Source of the DNA: Gloeopeniophorella convolvens
Lineage: Eukaryota > Basidiomycota > Agaricomycetes > Russulales
NCBI GenBank assembly: GCA_022496205.1
Contig: WTXD01000032.1
Location: forward strand, 248,001-312,000
Direction of reading: 5' to 3'
Length of the DNA: 64,000 nucleotides
Shown here in pieces: positions 36,246 through 47,587 of this stretch (its first letter is position 1; each line of letters begins with the position of its first letter). The position numbers and the translations under genes were made by a program. The notes under the pieces are model-generated. The model searched no databases and was not told where the DNA came from. It saw only the letters and a program-made list of their open reading frames with translations.

Positions 36246-36682
36246 TACCTGTTGCATACCTCTGTACTGACCTGACATATACTTCTCTTACCACGCGGCG
36301 GCTCTGCCCACCACCAGCACTCGTCAGACGTTGAGCCCATTTAATTTCGTGATATTCCAGAACGACAGAAAGCTTTAATCCCGGTTGGGGTAAGGAAGGT
36401 GCGAGTACGATAGGATAGCAAATTCCGATTGTCCGATGGAGTCCCAGACATATACAATACGCAAGTAGATCATCATCCGGTAGTGTGTGGTGGGCGGTGT
36501 ATAGGTGAGGGATACATGGATGCGAGGCAGCGTGGTGACGGGGGAGACATGCAACCATGGCGCCACAACCGAATGCACCACTAGAACTCGTCATCGGGCA
36601 GAAAAAGCGGCGATAAAATAAAGACAGCGATATCATGAGCCGGCCGGGTCTAAGCAGGCGGCAGCACATGCGCCGGCTCGCG
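36246..36682. other. Convergent intergenic region between UTP7 and copper radical oxidase 2
   Basis: 437 bases between two convergent stop codons. It must hold both 3' untranslated regions. No further feature was seen. Confidence 0.4.
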
Positions 36683-39105
36683 TTACCGGGCTGCACCCGT
36701 GTGGGGCGAGTTGGCGTCGTAATACGGGTCGAACTCACCGCTCTGCACGAACTGCGAGCTCGCGCGCGGGTCGAACTGATCGCGGTACGGCGAATGCATG
36801 AGCGCGGCCTCGCTCTGGTTGGCCTGCTGTAGGGGCACAAACGCACTCGAGTCGGAATTGCGCATCTCCCGTGACGCGAAGCCTCCCATCCCTGACGTGT
36901 TCGACATCGGGTACGCCGAACCCCCGCCGGCGAGCGCAGCTGCGCGCCGCCTCCGGGCTAAACAGATGCCAAAGACCGCGCCGAGAACGCCCACCGCGGC
37001 AATGCCAGCAACGACCGCGCCGATGATGGCGCCAGTGTGCGAAGACGAGCCGCTGTTACTTGTGCTGTTGTTGTTGTTCGAGTTGTTAGGTGCGGAGCCG
37101 GAGGCCGAGTCCACTCGCACGCTCGCGGGGAGCACGGAGGGTGGGTTGGTCGGCTGTGCGCCAATTTGTCCATTCCCGACGAGCACGTACGTTCCGTTGC
37201 TTGGGATGCCATTGATGGTCACAAACAAGAACGCTGGTCCAGGTTGGAACAGAGCCGGAATGGGAGGAGGCTGTGCACAGTGAAGGATGATTGTCCCATC
37301 ATTTTGCACAGTATACGTGTTGTTCAGCTGCATGCTGCGCTGGCCCATGTTCATTGCATGCGTTGTGAAACCTTGTCGAACCATCCATATTGTCGTGTTG
37401 TCGGCTGCGTCATTCGCGGGACCAGAATAAGACGTGGGAGGAATAGTGATGTCGAAAGGATTGCCTCCATAGCTGAGCGTCGTCGGAATGTTTTGTGGTG
37501 AAGGGCGTGTCTTGGCGGCGAAGTAAGGGGGATAAAAGTACTCGGCAGTATATGTGGTAGGGAAGATCGTAGTCAGGTTGACATCGATATTGGGATTGGA
37601 GCCAGCGATCATGACAGAGCCGTCGGGAAGCAGCACGGCGGAGGAGTGGTACAGACGCGCGATGTTCGAGGAACTCAGACCGGCGGTCGACCAGCGGCTA
37701 CCGGCGGGAGCGTTCGGATTATAGATAGCGGGCTGACCGACGGGCCCTGAGGCAAGTGATTCACCCCAAGGCATTCCGCCGAGCGAAGGTATCGTGGGGG
37801 TCGATGTGGAGTATCCAGCAGTGCCATTCGCACCGCCGTTGAAAATGGCCATAGTGCCATCAGGAAGAGCGATGAATTGGCCCATGGTACGGCCCGTAAT
37901 TGGGAGATCGTCATCCTGCACATACACAGGCGCGGACCCATCCTGAGGCTCGGGGGTGATGCGTTGGCAATCACGCACGGCGGGTCGCTCCCAGGTGTTG
38001 ATGAAGGGGTAGGTGTAGTTGCCCCATTCCTCATCCGCCATGTCTTGACCGCCGCAGAAAATGATCGAGGGTGTATAATTGTTGGCTGGTGTCAAAGGAA
38101 GCATGGCCACTGCTCCCGAGGCCGGATACACGCGGACGATTTGACCAGGCATGTCGGGGAGCGGAGTCTCAACGTTGGCATTGTAATCCCACAACACTGG
38201 TCATCTGTCAGTTGGATATTTGGGAGTAATGGGACGTGCATTACCCGTTGAGTAGTTTGCCTGCATAAACAGCTTCCCAGATGGCATGAGGTAAGTGTGC
38301 GGATATGCGTTAAGACCGCTAGTATTAACGACAAAATTCGAAATCACAGGCTGTCCACCTCGGGAGGGATAGAACTCGAAGGTAGGCTCAGCACCACCGC
38401 CCTCATAAGTAGGATCAACGTTTGGGTAGTTGCGATTGATATAACCACCGCTGACGAAGCCCCCGATGAGAACGACGGAGCCGTCAGCGAGTGCCTCAGC
38501 GCCAGGGTACCAGCGACTTTTGGCCATTTGGAGGCCGTTGGGAGAGTCGTACCATGTGCACTGGGGTGAATCTATGCTACCATCGCAAGGACTGATGATG
38601 CGTATGGCGCGCGTGCCACCATAGTCTTGGTATGTAGGGTCGAAGGCAGTAGTAGAGCCGGGAGTATGATTGTCTCCGCCTGGGCCGACGGCGTTGTTTC
38701 CGCCAAAGGTAGCAAAGGAGCCGTTGGGGAGATGCATTCCTGCCGCGCAGAAGGGGTTCGTCTGGACATCCATGGGTGTTGCCGTGCGAGAAGCAATGTC
38801 CCTGGGAGTGTGTTACGGCAGGTAGAGAGAGGAGGGGAGGATGGGGACAGACCACACGGAGGCGTAAAGAGAATGACCGTTGATCTGGTGTGCGTTACCT
38901 TCCACTTTATCGAGGATGTAGACTTTCCCCGCGTTACCAACGAACATCTGGTGCAGTGCATGAGTATCGCACAGAGAGTATGGGTATATGGACGAACCAT
39001 CATGGCGCTGACAAGCGTATCTCCGGCACTGACAATCGAACCAGGTTGCTGGGCAAATGCTGACGGGATTACCAGCCCGAGGGCTAGCAGCGATGAAGCT
39101 AACAT
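36683..39105 (-). CDS. Copper radical oxidase 2 (glyoxal oxidase family), predicted type I membrane protein
   Basis: Paralogue of the oxidase at 31658-33809, on the opposite strand. Start ATG 39103-39105, signal peptide MLASSLLALGLVIPSAFA. Same cofactor set: Cys in NPFCAAGMHLPNG, Tyr in RWYPGAEALADGS, Tyr-His in RLYHSSAVLLPDGS, His in GFTTHAMNMGQR. Introns lie at matching places to copy 1 (for example before LWDYNANVETPLPDMPGQ). The tail differs: after an Asn/Ser-rich linker it has a membrane helix (GAIIGAVVAGIAAVGVLGAV) followed by a basic stop-transfer segment and about 70 cytoplasmic residues ending NSPHTGAAR. The catalytic domain should face the wall or outside. Confidence 0.93.
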
Positions 39106-39668
39106 GGTGGATCGCGCTCTGTGATTGACGGGCGAGAATACGGCAAGAGAGAGCAGCAGGCAAAAGAAGACGCGGAGTACCAGGCCACAGATCAGGCAAG
39201 CGGGGCGCAGGCAACCAAGAAGAGAGAGAGAGGAGGAGGGCGGAGGGGAGAGAGAAGGAGGGAGAGGGGAACTGAGGCCAGGGTGGACGGACCCGCGGAA
39301 TAGGTTTATGGCGTCTGTCACGCGTCGTCACGGCACCAACACGTCGCGTTCTATTTTGGGCTCGACCTGCCTCGCCTGCGGCACTCGGCCCACTTCCCAC
39401 ATGCCTTATGTAGACCCAAGTTCATCGTTCTTCCGCTGCAATCAAAAATCGATCAGAAAAATTGCTGCCTGTTGCCGCCACCTAAATATAAGTAGTCTAT
39501 AGCTTTTATCCTCTGGCCAGCTAAGCTCTGCAGAGGGAATAACATTCAGCGCGCCTCAACTTCTCCTTGGGCAGAGAGAACCGAGCTTCAGTCTATAGTG
39601 GCCGCGCGCGTGAACGTCTCGTGCCAGTCGACAACGCAATTTATTTTTACGCCTGCGATTTATCGGGC
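39106..39668. other. Promoter region of copper radical oxidase 2 and 3' flank of mRF1
   Basis: 563 bases. Read on the minus strand, 39290-39200 is a pyrimidine-rich tract of CTCC and CTCTCT runs just upstream of the oxidase start, like that of its paralogue. A single ACGCGT lies at 39320-39325. The left part toward 39668 is AT-richer. No gene was recognised. Confidence 0.45.
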
Positions 39669-41191
39669 TCAAGGCTCAGGGTCGAGCGTTTCGCGCAACA
39701 ATTCGCTCGAGTGCTTGTCCCTGAGTTCGTCAATCAGCACCTGCAACCCATCACCCTCCATGATTGCTTCGCAAGACATTGCGCTCCCCTTCCCTAGCCG
39801 GTGGTCTGTCACCCGATTCTAATTCGCTCAATAATGGCGTCTTCTGCTGCTTGTATGGGAGCCAAACATACCTGCGGGTAGTTGTACGTTCGTACTTTCT
39901 CGCTACGATCCGCCGTCCGCACGAGGTTTCTCCGGGTCGCCCGACGCTCAGCCTGGTCCTTCAGAAGTTTGACGTCCATCAAACGCGCCCGCAGTACTTG
40001 GAAAGCTCGGCGTTTGTTCTAGAATATGTCAGCCCTGGCGCAGCCAACATACGATCTCGTCGCACCTGATGCTGACTTCGCTCGTCTTGCATCGAGACGG
40101 TGATGCCAGTTGGTATATGTGTTAGGCGTACGGCCGACTCGGTTTTGTTGACATGCTAACGCCAGGTACGTTCAGCGCTGTGAAAGCAGAAGACATCGTG
40201 CACCGAGCGCACCTGTCCACCTGCGCCCCGCGCACGCATGACTTCCACTCGAACATCCTCGAGTTTGAATAGATCATCGGTGCCGTCAGATTGTGACTCC
40301 TCAGAAAGAGGTAGCACCTGCTGACGTGAATATGCCTCCAGGTAACGTCGCTTGGGTCACTTACTACAGCAGCCACAGTACTCGTATGGACACGACCGCT
40401 AGCTTCGGTCTCGGGAACGCGCTGCACACGATGCACGCCGCTCTCCCATCTCAAAGCGTCATAGACACCCGGGCCCTTGACCTCGAGGATGGCATCTTTG
40501 AACCCTCCACCCTCGTTCTCTGAGCTGGCAAGTACGGTCGGCGCCCAGTTATTTTGGCGCGCAAACCGCCCGTACATGCGCAGGAGGTCCGCGACAAACA
40601 ACGAGGATTCGGACCCTCCGACCCCAGCTTTCAGTTCAACCAGTGCTGAGAGCTCCTCAGTCTCAGAGGGCGGGAGAAGTGCGTTCGGAAGCTCAGCCGC
40701 GAGCAAGGACTGCAGGTCCGAGTGGAGAGAATCGGTCTCGGCAACAGCCAGGTCCAGCAGCTCGGGGGAGTCGAACAGTTGTAGCGTATCTTCATACGTC
40801 TACTGCAACGAATGAATAAGCGCGAGGGTGCACACGGGTTGGACTGACGGCTTTCAACGTGCGGAACCGCTCGACCGCGTGTCGTAGGCTCCTGCTGCCC
40901 TTGCGCTGATGCGCCCCTTCAGCGTCTCCACCATCATTGTCTGCCTGCGCTCCCGTTGAATATATGAGGTGCAGTTTTAACGGCGCAGTAGAAAGGCCGT
41001 ACCGAAGCCGGCTCCTGCTGCGACGCTCTGTCCAGAAAGTTGACTAGAGGCGCATGCTCGCGAAGTAGTTGCTCATATGCGGTGATAGCTTCCGACTTCT
41101 TTGATCGATGTAAAATGGCGTGTTTAGAGCGTGGGTGTGGCAAGGCTGGCAAGTAGGGCGGGCGACGAAGGCATTGTCGGAGAAGGAGCAT
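39669..41191 (-). CDS. MRF1: Mitochondrial peptide chain release factor 1
   Basis: Class I release factor that hydrolyses peptidyl-tRNA at UAA and UAG codons in mitochondria. The start [20 protein letters not shown] has the Arg-rich, acid-free look of a mitochondrial presequence. The body reads [20 protein letters not shown], then after introns [20 protein letters not shown] and [20 protein letters not shown]. The catalytic GGQ is in MRARGAGGQ (about 40215-40240) and is spliced directly to [18 protein letters not shown]. Later exons give [31 protein letters not shown] and [14 protein letters not shown], ending at TGA 39669-39671. Seven or so exons. It shares a 139-base divergent promoter with ULA1. 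One splice near 40810-40860 is uncertain. Confidence 0.9.
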
Positions 41192-41330
41192 GACACGCGG
41201 GAGCGCGAGACACGCCAGCGCCCATGCCGCGTCGGACCGCGTTACGCACCCTCTTTGGCGCCCGTGTTATAGTCCACCATTGTCAGCACGCGGCGGCCTG
41301 CGCTTGACTCGCTTGACCAGGGATTCCATC

Positions 41331-43188
41331 ATGTCGCTCAGCGGCTCGCAAGATCTAGAGAGCGCGACGACCGCGATACAGTAAGAGATATTACGTCTGT
41401 TCGATCTCAGCTCAGCATCCCCCAGGTCGCGGCCGGACAACAAAACACGCCGCTACGATCGTCAGCTGAGGTGTGCCTCGCCTTGCCGCCGCCTTGTGCC
41501 AACGACATAACATTCGCAGACTTTGGGCCGCGACAGGGCAATCTGCTCTGGAGTCGGCTCGCGTGCTAGTCATCGGTGCCACCGCGACGGCGACTTCGAT
41601 ACTGAAGAACTTGGTCCTCCCCGGGATCGGCCACTTCACGCTTCTTGACCACGCCACCGTCTCGCCGGCGGACGCAGGCAACAACTTCTTCCTAGAGGGA
41701 TCTAGCAGTATCGGTCGAAATCGTGCCGAGGAGGCTGTCCGCTTGCTTGCAGAATTGAATGACGGTGTCGATGCTCGTGCGGATACGCGCGACGTCGCAG
41801 AGCTCCTCGCGTCTGACCCATCCTACTTCCTCGGCTTCACTCTCATCATCACACACAATCTCTCTCCTGTGCTCCTGACTCGCCTCTCCGAACTGCTCTG
41901 GGCCAAACCAACTGCCCCGCCACTCATCCCAGTACGATCAGCGGGCTTCCTTGCAGAGTTCTTCGTGCAATTTCACTCCCACGAAAGTAGGTGGTGCGAC
42001 TACTAGATAGTGGCTGGAGCTGATGGTAGCGGCACATAGTCATTGAAAGTCACACGGAGACTGCACCCTCCCTCCGCCTAGACACACCGTTCCCAACCCT
42101 TCTCGAGGCATCGAGAGCTCTCGATCTCGACGGCATGGACTCGACCGACCACAGTCACATCCCTTTCGTGTACCTCCTTGTCCGTGCTTTAGACGGTTGG
42201 AAAACGGCTGTGAGTCTCGATCCCCATTCATCCCGTTCATGCGCTCACCCGCTCGCAGCACGACGGATTGCCGCCACAAACGAGCGAAGAGAAGCGCGAG
42301 TTCAAAGCAAAGTTGAACGCGCAAGCGCGCTCCGTCGACGAAGAGAACTTCGAGGAGGCGGTGGCGCAGGCTTACCGCGCATGGCTACCCACTACGATCC
42401 CGCCGCACCTGACAGAGCTCTTCAAAGACACGACGCCGCCTTCGACGGTCTTCGGCCACCTCATAGCGGCGCTCCGTGACTTCACAGAGCGCCCGCCCCA
42501 CGTGCTGCCGCTCAGCGCAGCGCTGCCTGATATGAAGAGCGACACAGGCGGCTACGTGCGCCTGCAGCAGCTCTACCGGGCGCAGGCAGCAGAGGAGCGC
42601 AAGCAGTTCCGCGAGCTCTTGCAAGTGCCGATCGACGACGCGGTGGTCGACCTGTTCGTCAAGAACGCGCATGGTGTCCAGCTACTCAAGGGCGCGCGGT
42701 ACGGCGTGCTCGACACGGAGCCCGAAAAGCTTGGTAGGTGGTCGTCGAGCTAGGAGGGTTCTTCGAGCGACGAATACTGAGACCAATCAGGTCCGCATCT
42801 AGGGGGCCTAGTGAGAGAGGCGGCCACGCATCTGGCCCTGTCTGCGCTAGACGCGTGGAAGTCGTCTCCTCCCCGGCAGACTGGCGGGCCGACGACGGAC
42901 GAACTACGCGAGCATGTCGTCGCGCTGCTTCCTGGGGTCGAACTCCCGGACAAGGAGCTCTCAGATGCGATCGGCGAGATGTGGGTCCGATGCATATTGC
43001 GCATGTGCATATCTAACGAACGTCTCAGAGTTCGCGCTCCAACCGCCGACCTCCCGAACGTCGCTGCGTTCCTTGGAGGCATCGTTGCGCAGGAGGCGAT
43101 CAAGATGATCACAAAGCAGTACATACCCGTCAACGGGTACTGCGTCATCGACCTCGTTGACACTTGGACCGGCGTCATTGCATCTTGA
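41331..43188 (+). CDS. ULA1: NEDD8-activating enzyme E1 regulatory subunit (ULA1/APP-BP1)
   Basis: Partner of Uba3 in the E1 that activates NEDD8/Rub1, which then modifies cullins. The first exon MSLSGSQDLESATTAIQ joins a 39-base exon region giving TRRYDRQLRLWAATGQSALE, the family signature. VLVIGATATATSILKNLVLP and GIGHFTLLDHATVSPADAGN follow, the latter with the N-terminal Rossmann fold. NNFFLEGSSSIGRNRAEEA is diagnostic. Later parts are PLIPVRSAGFLAEFFVQFHS, EENFEEAVAQAYRAW and the C-terminal ADLPNVAAFLGGIVAQEAIK with YIPVNGYCVIDL. No catalytic cysteine is expected in this subunit. Stop TGA 43186-43188, 95 bases from the convergent DNA2 stop. Confidence 0.93.
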
Positions 43189-43283
43189 ATCCAGTGTTGG
43201 ATGCTCTATAGGTCGGTGTAAAGTACAGGTAGCGTGAATGAGAGGGAACCATCCGTGTATGCAACAATACAGTGACGAATAAG

Positions 43284-46200
43284 TTACGTCAAGTCAATTA
43301 CGTCGTTGAAAACATCCCTCAGAATCGGTCGGCCGCGCAAAATCCCGTTGTCTGGCCTGACCCGTATTCTCTTAATTGGCGGTGTTTCATCGGCGTCCTC
43401 GCCTCTGGCCCGCTTTTCGGGGCCAGCCTCCTTTGTGTAGTCGGTTTGGATGAGCTTTGTAGGCGTCATCTGCGGGGAGAGAAAGGCTTCTGCATGTGTC
43501 TCGTGCGCTCCTCTCAGGAGGTTAAGGATCCAGCCTTCACCTTCCATGAGCTCGAAAAACGATTGGAGGAGTGGATCGCGAGAGAGTGTGGTGCGCGAGC
43601 CGAAGATGACGAGCTTCGACCGAGCCCGAGTGAACGCTACGTTCATGCGCCGCCAGTCTTTAACGAGGTCGCCAATCTGCGTGGGCCATGGAGGTGAGCC
43701 TTCCCGATTCAGCGGTCAAGTAGGGAACGCGCCTGTCCATCTGCATTCGCTCGCACCATGGACATGATGATGCAGTCCTTGTCTCTCCCTTGGCTCCGGT
43801 CCGCTGTCAGAATCTCCACTCCTGGCCTGTCGCGCAGCATGAGTGAGAGCAGTTTGATCTGCTGTCGGTACAGCGTCACCACGCCGATCTGCTCCTGACA
43901 GATGCCGCTGCGAAGGAGCGACTCTGTAAACTGGCGTACGAGCACAGCTTCGACCGAGTTCTGCACGAGGTCGCTCACGTGCGACTCTGTCGCTGGGACG
44001 AGGTCGGTGTCAACAAATACAGCTTTGCGGCTGCGGACAATATTCAGGGGTGGGCAGTGACGTCAGCAAGTAGCGTCTTACCTCGGATCTAGCAGCTCTT
44101 CAAGCCAGCACCGGTCTTTACAAACCTCTGAAGACAGCTTATGGGCTGTTTCCATGAACGTATCGTCTGGGAGAACGAGGCTTTGATTCGCAATCTTCTG
44201 GTTTCCGCAGCGCAAACGGTCGCCGTAAATCAGTTTGTTCGAAAGGAGCATGATGTCCGCGTTCATGCGGTATTGCTGCGTAAGATCGACAACGGCCTCT
44301 GAGTGAGCCTCCGAAAGCCGCCGGAAAAGCGAAACGTCTAGTCCGCCCTTACGCGCATCCCGGTTGCGCACCTAAGAGCAATGTTAGTTCAGCTGGGAAC
44401 GTGGATGAGTCGTCTCCGAGCTTACCAGGGGTGGAAGTTGGTAGTGATCCCCAACGAGAACGAAGGTCTTGGCAAACCGCAGTGGACCCAAGCATGTTGG
44501 CAGCGTGATTTGAGATGCTTCGTCTACTATACAGTAGTCGAACTCTCGACGCGAGAAAAGCTCACTGGACCTGTCAAGCATAGAATTCCCAATAGCTACC
44601 GCACGTACTGATCTATGGAAAGTGCCGTCGTTGCGACGACGGGAGGCGTCATCAGTTGGCGCTCTAGTTCTTCAATAGTAGTGGCTTTCCTCCGAGACGA
44701 TAGGTGAAACTGTCGTATATCGGGATGAACCTGGGAGGGCTGTTAGCATGACTGATACCTGGCGACTAGGAATGAGGTGCACCTTATCGACATTCCCCAG
44801 ACGCAGTATTCCAAAGTCAACTGTTTTGAGCTTCGCAAGGATGGTGTCCACTGCAGAATGCGTATAGGCTGAGAGTAACACAGTCTTGCCCATCTCAACC
44901 AGCATTTGAATGAGATGCGCAACAACCGTGGTCTTTCCTGTGCCTGGCATTCCTAGGACCAGAGTATAATCCTCAGCGCAAAGTACTTTCTCAATCGCTC
45001 GCATTTGGTTATGGTTCAAGGACCGTCCAAGGGTTCGGCAGACCGGGGATGCGCGTGCGCCCTTCAGAAGATCGTTTTCGGCAGCGAAGATTGGTGGGGC
45101 AAGATCGACGACAAGGCGCAGTCGCGCAGTGTCACCTCCGACGTAGAAGAGCGAAGCGAGATTCTCTCGAACGCGGCCCATGCCGGCAGAGAATTCATCC
45201 TTGTCGATGCGGAAGATGACTGGCACGGGGAGCTCCTGTGGGCCCAGTCGACGGAATTGTGGGCGTTTTCGGAGTCGTTCCTGTATGATCGCAACATCCA
45301 GGACATGGTCGACGCCGAGAATAACGTGAGTTGGAGTGAGCTCCACGATGAAACCTCGACATAGCGCAAACAAGTCGGGAACAACAGAGACTGTGACCGC
45401 GTCTCCGGCGCTCATATGGCCGTTGAGCAAGCTCTCCGCGACAACTCCGTCGATACGTCTGCGAAAGCGATAGGTGAATTGATGTATCTTGCTTGCTGCT
45501 GGGTAAATCGGGGCCTCCGGAACGGAGGGTGTGTCTAGGACCATATCCGCGAAGCACCGTCCCAAAGCCTCTCGTTGCTCGGCGCCCAAGGTCCATAGCT
45601 CTTTCCTGAAGCGCATCATATCGTGTTCTTCGAGGGCGATGAGCCGTTCCCACTGCTTGAAGAAATCGGCCTGCGGTTGAGTCAGGTGGCCGGTCTTCTG
45701 CTCGTATATATCTGCTATGGGAGAGCTCTCGTCGACGACATTGTCCACAGCCTACGTGTGTTAGTCCTGGCTGTATCTCAGACAGCTAGGGCGTTCACTT
45801 ACCCGGCGGTACAACATGCAAGCATCCAAGGCGAAGCAGCGGCCACATAAGCGCTCGCTATCTATGGTTGGTGGCAAAAAACGGCGCCCTTGATCCAGCC
45901 TTGCTCGACCAAAGCCTCGGAAACGACGTGCCATCCATTCAGCAATCGTGTTGCGGACCGCGACAAGCGCCCGCATTTCCAGCCGCGAAGCCGGAACAGA
46001 TATTACTTCTTCGCTTTGAGTATAGTAGAGCAAGCCGCGGTCGACGGGTTCTCCGTAACGCTCTTGCATGAGAAGGGTGTAGAGCATGGTTTGAGCGCGA
46101 TGCTCGAGCCCTGCGACTGCGCGCCCAGTCTTGATCTCGAAAGGTGCAGGGTGTACGACAGATGGTCCGGAATCGGGGGCTACGACGGCTTCCACTGATG

Positions 46201-47427
46201 CGTCGAGCTTCCCCTTGAGCCCATAGGTTGGTGACCAAATGTCCTCCTCAACATCATGGAGTGTTCTGATCGCAAGTAGCGCTGTCTCTCCACGGGCTGC
46301 GCGGGTGTCAGAGAGCACGGCTTCAGGCTACAGAGTCATCGGTGAGCTTTGAGCAAAGCAAGGGCCATAAACCGTCACCTTGGGTTCATCACCGATGTAT
46401 CGCGATCCAAAGGTTTCTACACCAGCAGCTCGGCGCAGTATCTCGTCTTTGGCCGTGGATAGGGTTACCCCAGCACGAACAAGGCTCCCGAGCGTCGATG
46501 ATAAGGCCTCTTCTACACGTTCTTCAATCCAATGCGCGTCCCAGCGCTTCTCCCGTAGGCAAGTTTGCAAGACATCGTGCAGCACTGTGCCATATACAAG
46601 CGCAGGTGATGGGGGACTTGGTGCCCTTACCAGGGCGGTTACTAATGGTCTCCGCTGACAATTCGGCGCGGAAGCCAGCAACGACGGAGTAAGCAGTATG
46701 TCTGGATGGTGGACAAGTAGATTCTCCAGATTTGTCAATGTGATAGATCTTTGACCGTTCGCCAATGTCTCGAAAGTGCCAACAATGTTTAAGATGTCAC
46801 CTGTTCGGCGTACTTCAGGGCCTGTGCGGCAGGGGAGTAATGTGTGTTCTCACCTTCGTGGATGTCTGTGAATAACCAGTCATCCCTCAGTAGTATTGAG
46901 ACGGATTGTGCTTCGGGCTCCGTCAAGGCAAGCACATGCTAATGGGTGCGACTCCTGTAAGAATTCCGATGTAGTGAAAAGCAGCGGACTCACCTTTTCG
47001 CGTACATCGTCAACCCATACCTCCGTCACCAAATGTACCGAACATCGGGTACACGGCTCAGGTATGTACTCTAGTACCTCCGTAGGTTTTGCACTCTGAC
47101 ACTCAGAGTAAGCTCGGTTAAGGGATAATAAAACCAATTCACTTTTGCAGGAGAGTTACGAGGTTTCTTAGGGGTTGGCACATAGTCCGAGAGGGCATCC
47201 CAGTCCCAACCCGCTGTGGTTTCGTCGATGTCAATTTGCCCAGCCGAATGAATTTGACGTGATGGGGTGAAAGCATTCGGTGACTTTACGGTGGCCAATG
47301 CACGGTGAGGGCTGTGGAAGCGGGATGCGGACTTGCGGTTGCGGGTAGGCGTAATCGGCGGATTCGCCAGGAGCTGCGCCATGAAGGTTTCCTCCTCTGC
47401 GGCGGAACGTTCTGCAGGAAGCGGCAT
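43284..47427 (-). CDS. DNA2: DNA2 nuclease-helicase
   Basis: Processes Okazaki flaps, resects double-strand breaks and restarts stalled forks. The proposed start [20 protein letters not shown] (ATG 47425-47427) is followed by a disordered N-terminus. The RecB-like nuclease domain has [13 protein letters not shown] and [10 protein letters not shown] as the acidic and Lys catalytic motifs (about 46120-46230). A cysteine in SAPNCQRR and the group [10 protein letters not shown] frame the iron-sulfur cluster. The superfamily 1 helicase core has Walker [15 protein letters not shown] (about 44920-44960), [15 protein letters not shown] and [29 protein letters not shown] and [16 protein letters not shown] lie near the end, stop TAA 43284-43286. 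About fifteen introns. It shares a 160-base divergent promoter with the UBX gene. Confidence 0.95.
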
Positions 47428-47494
47428 GACGGTGGCAGCGTAGCGGTGGTGACGGCGAGCTCCGTTTAAGTACTCACTTGAAAGCGACCATTTC

Positions 47495-47500
47495 ACGCGT
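47495..47500. promoter_or_regulatory. ACGCGT hexamer in the DNA2/UBX divergent promoter
   Basis: The hexamer lies 68 bases upstream of the DNA2 start. It matches the MBF core that drives G1/S expression of replication genes in yeasts. The word is frequent in this DNA, so the role is only suggested. Confidence 0.3.
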
Positions 47501-47538
47501 CTGGTCACGGGAGCGTGTTGTGCTGACGTAAGAGTGGT

Positions 47539-47544
47539 TATATA
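47539..47544 (+). promoter_or_regulatory. TATA box of the UBX-domain gene
   Basis: TATATA within GGTTATATACGACAG, 44 bases upstream of the ATG at 47588. If it is the real TATA box, transcription begins very close to that ATG, which supports this start over the upstream in-frame GTG or ATG. Confidence 0.45.
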
Positions 47545-47587
47545 CGACAGTGATGTACTCACCCGAGGATCCCCAGTGGAGGCTGCG

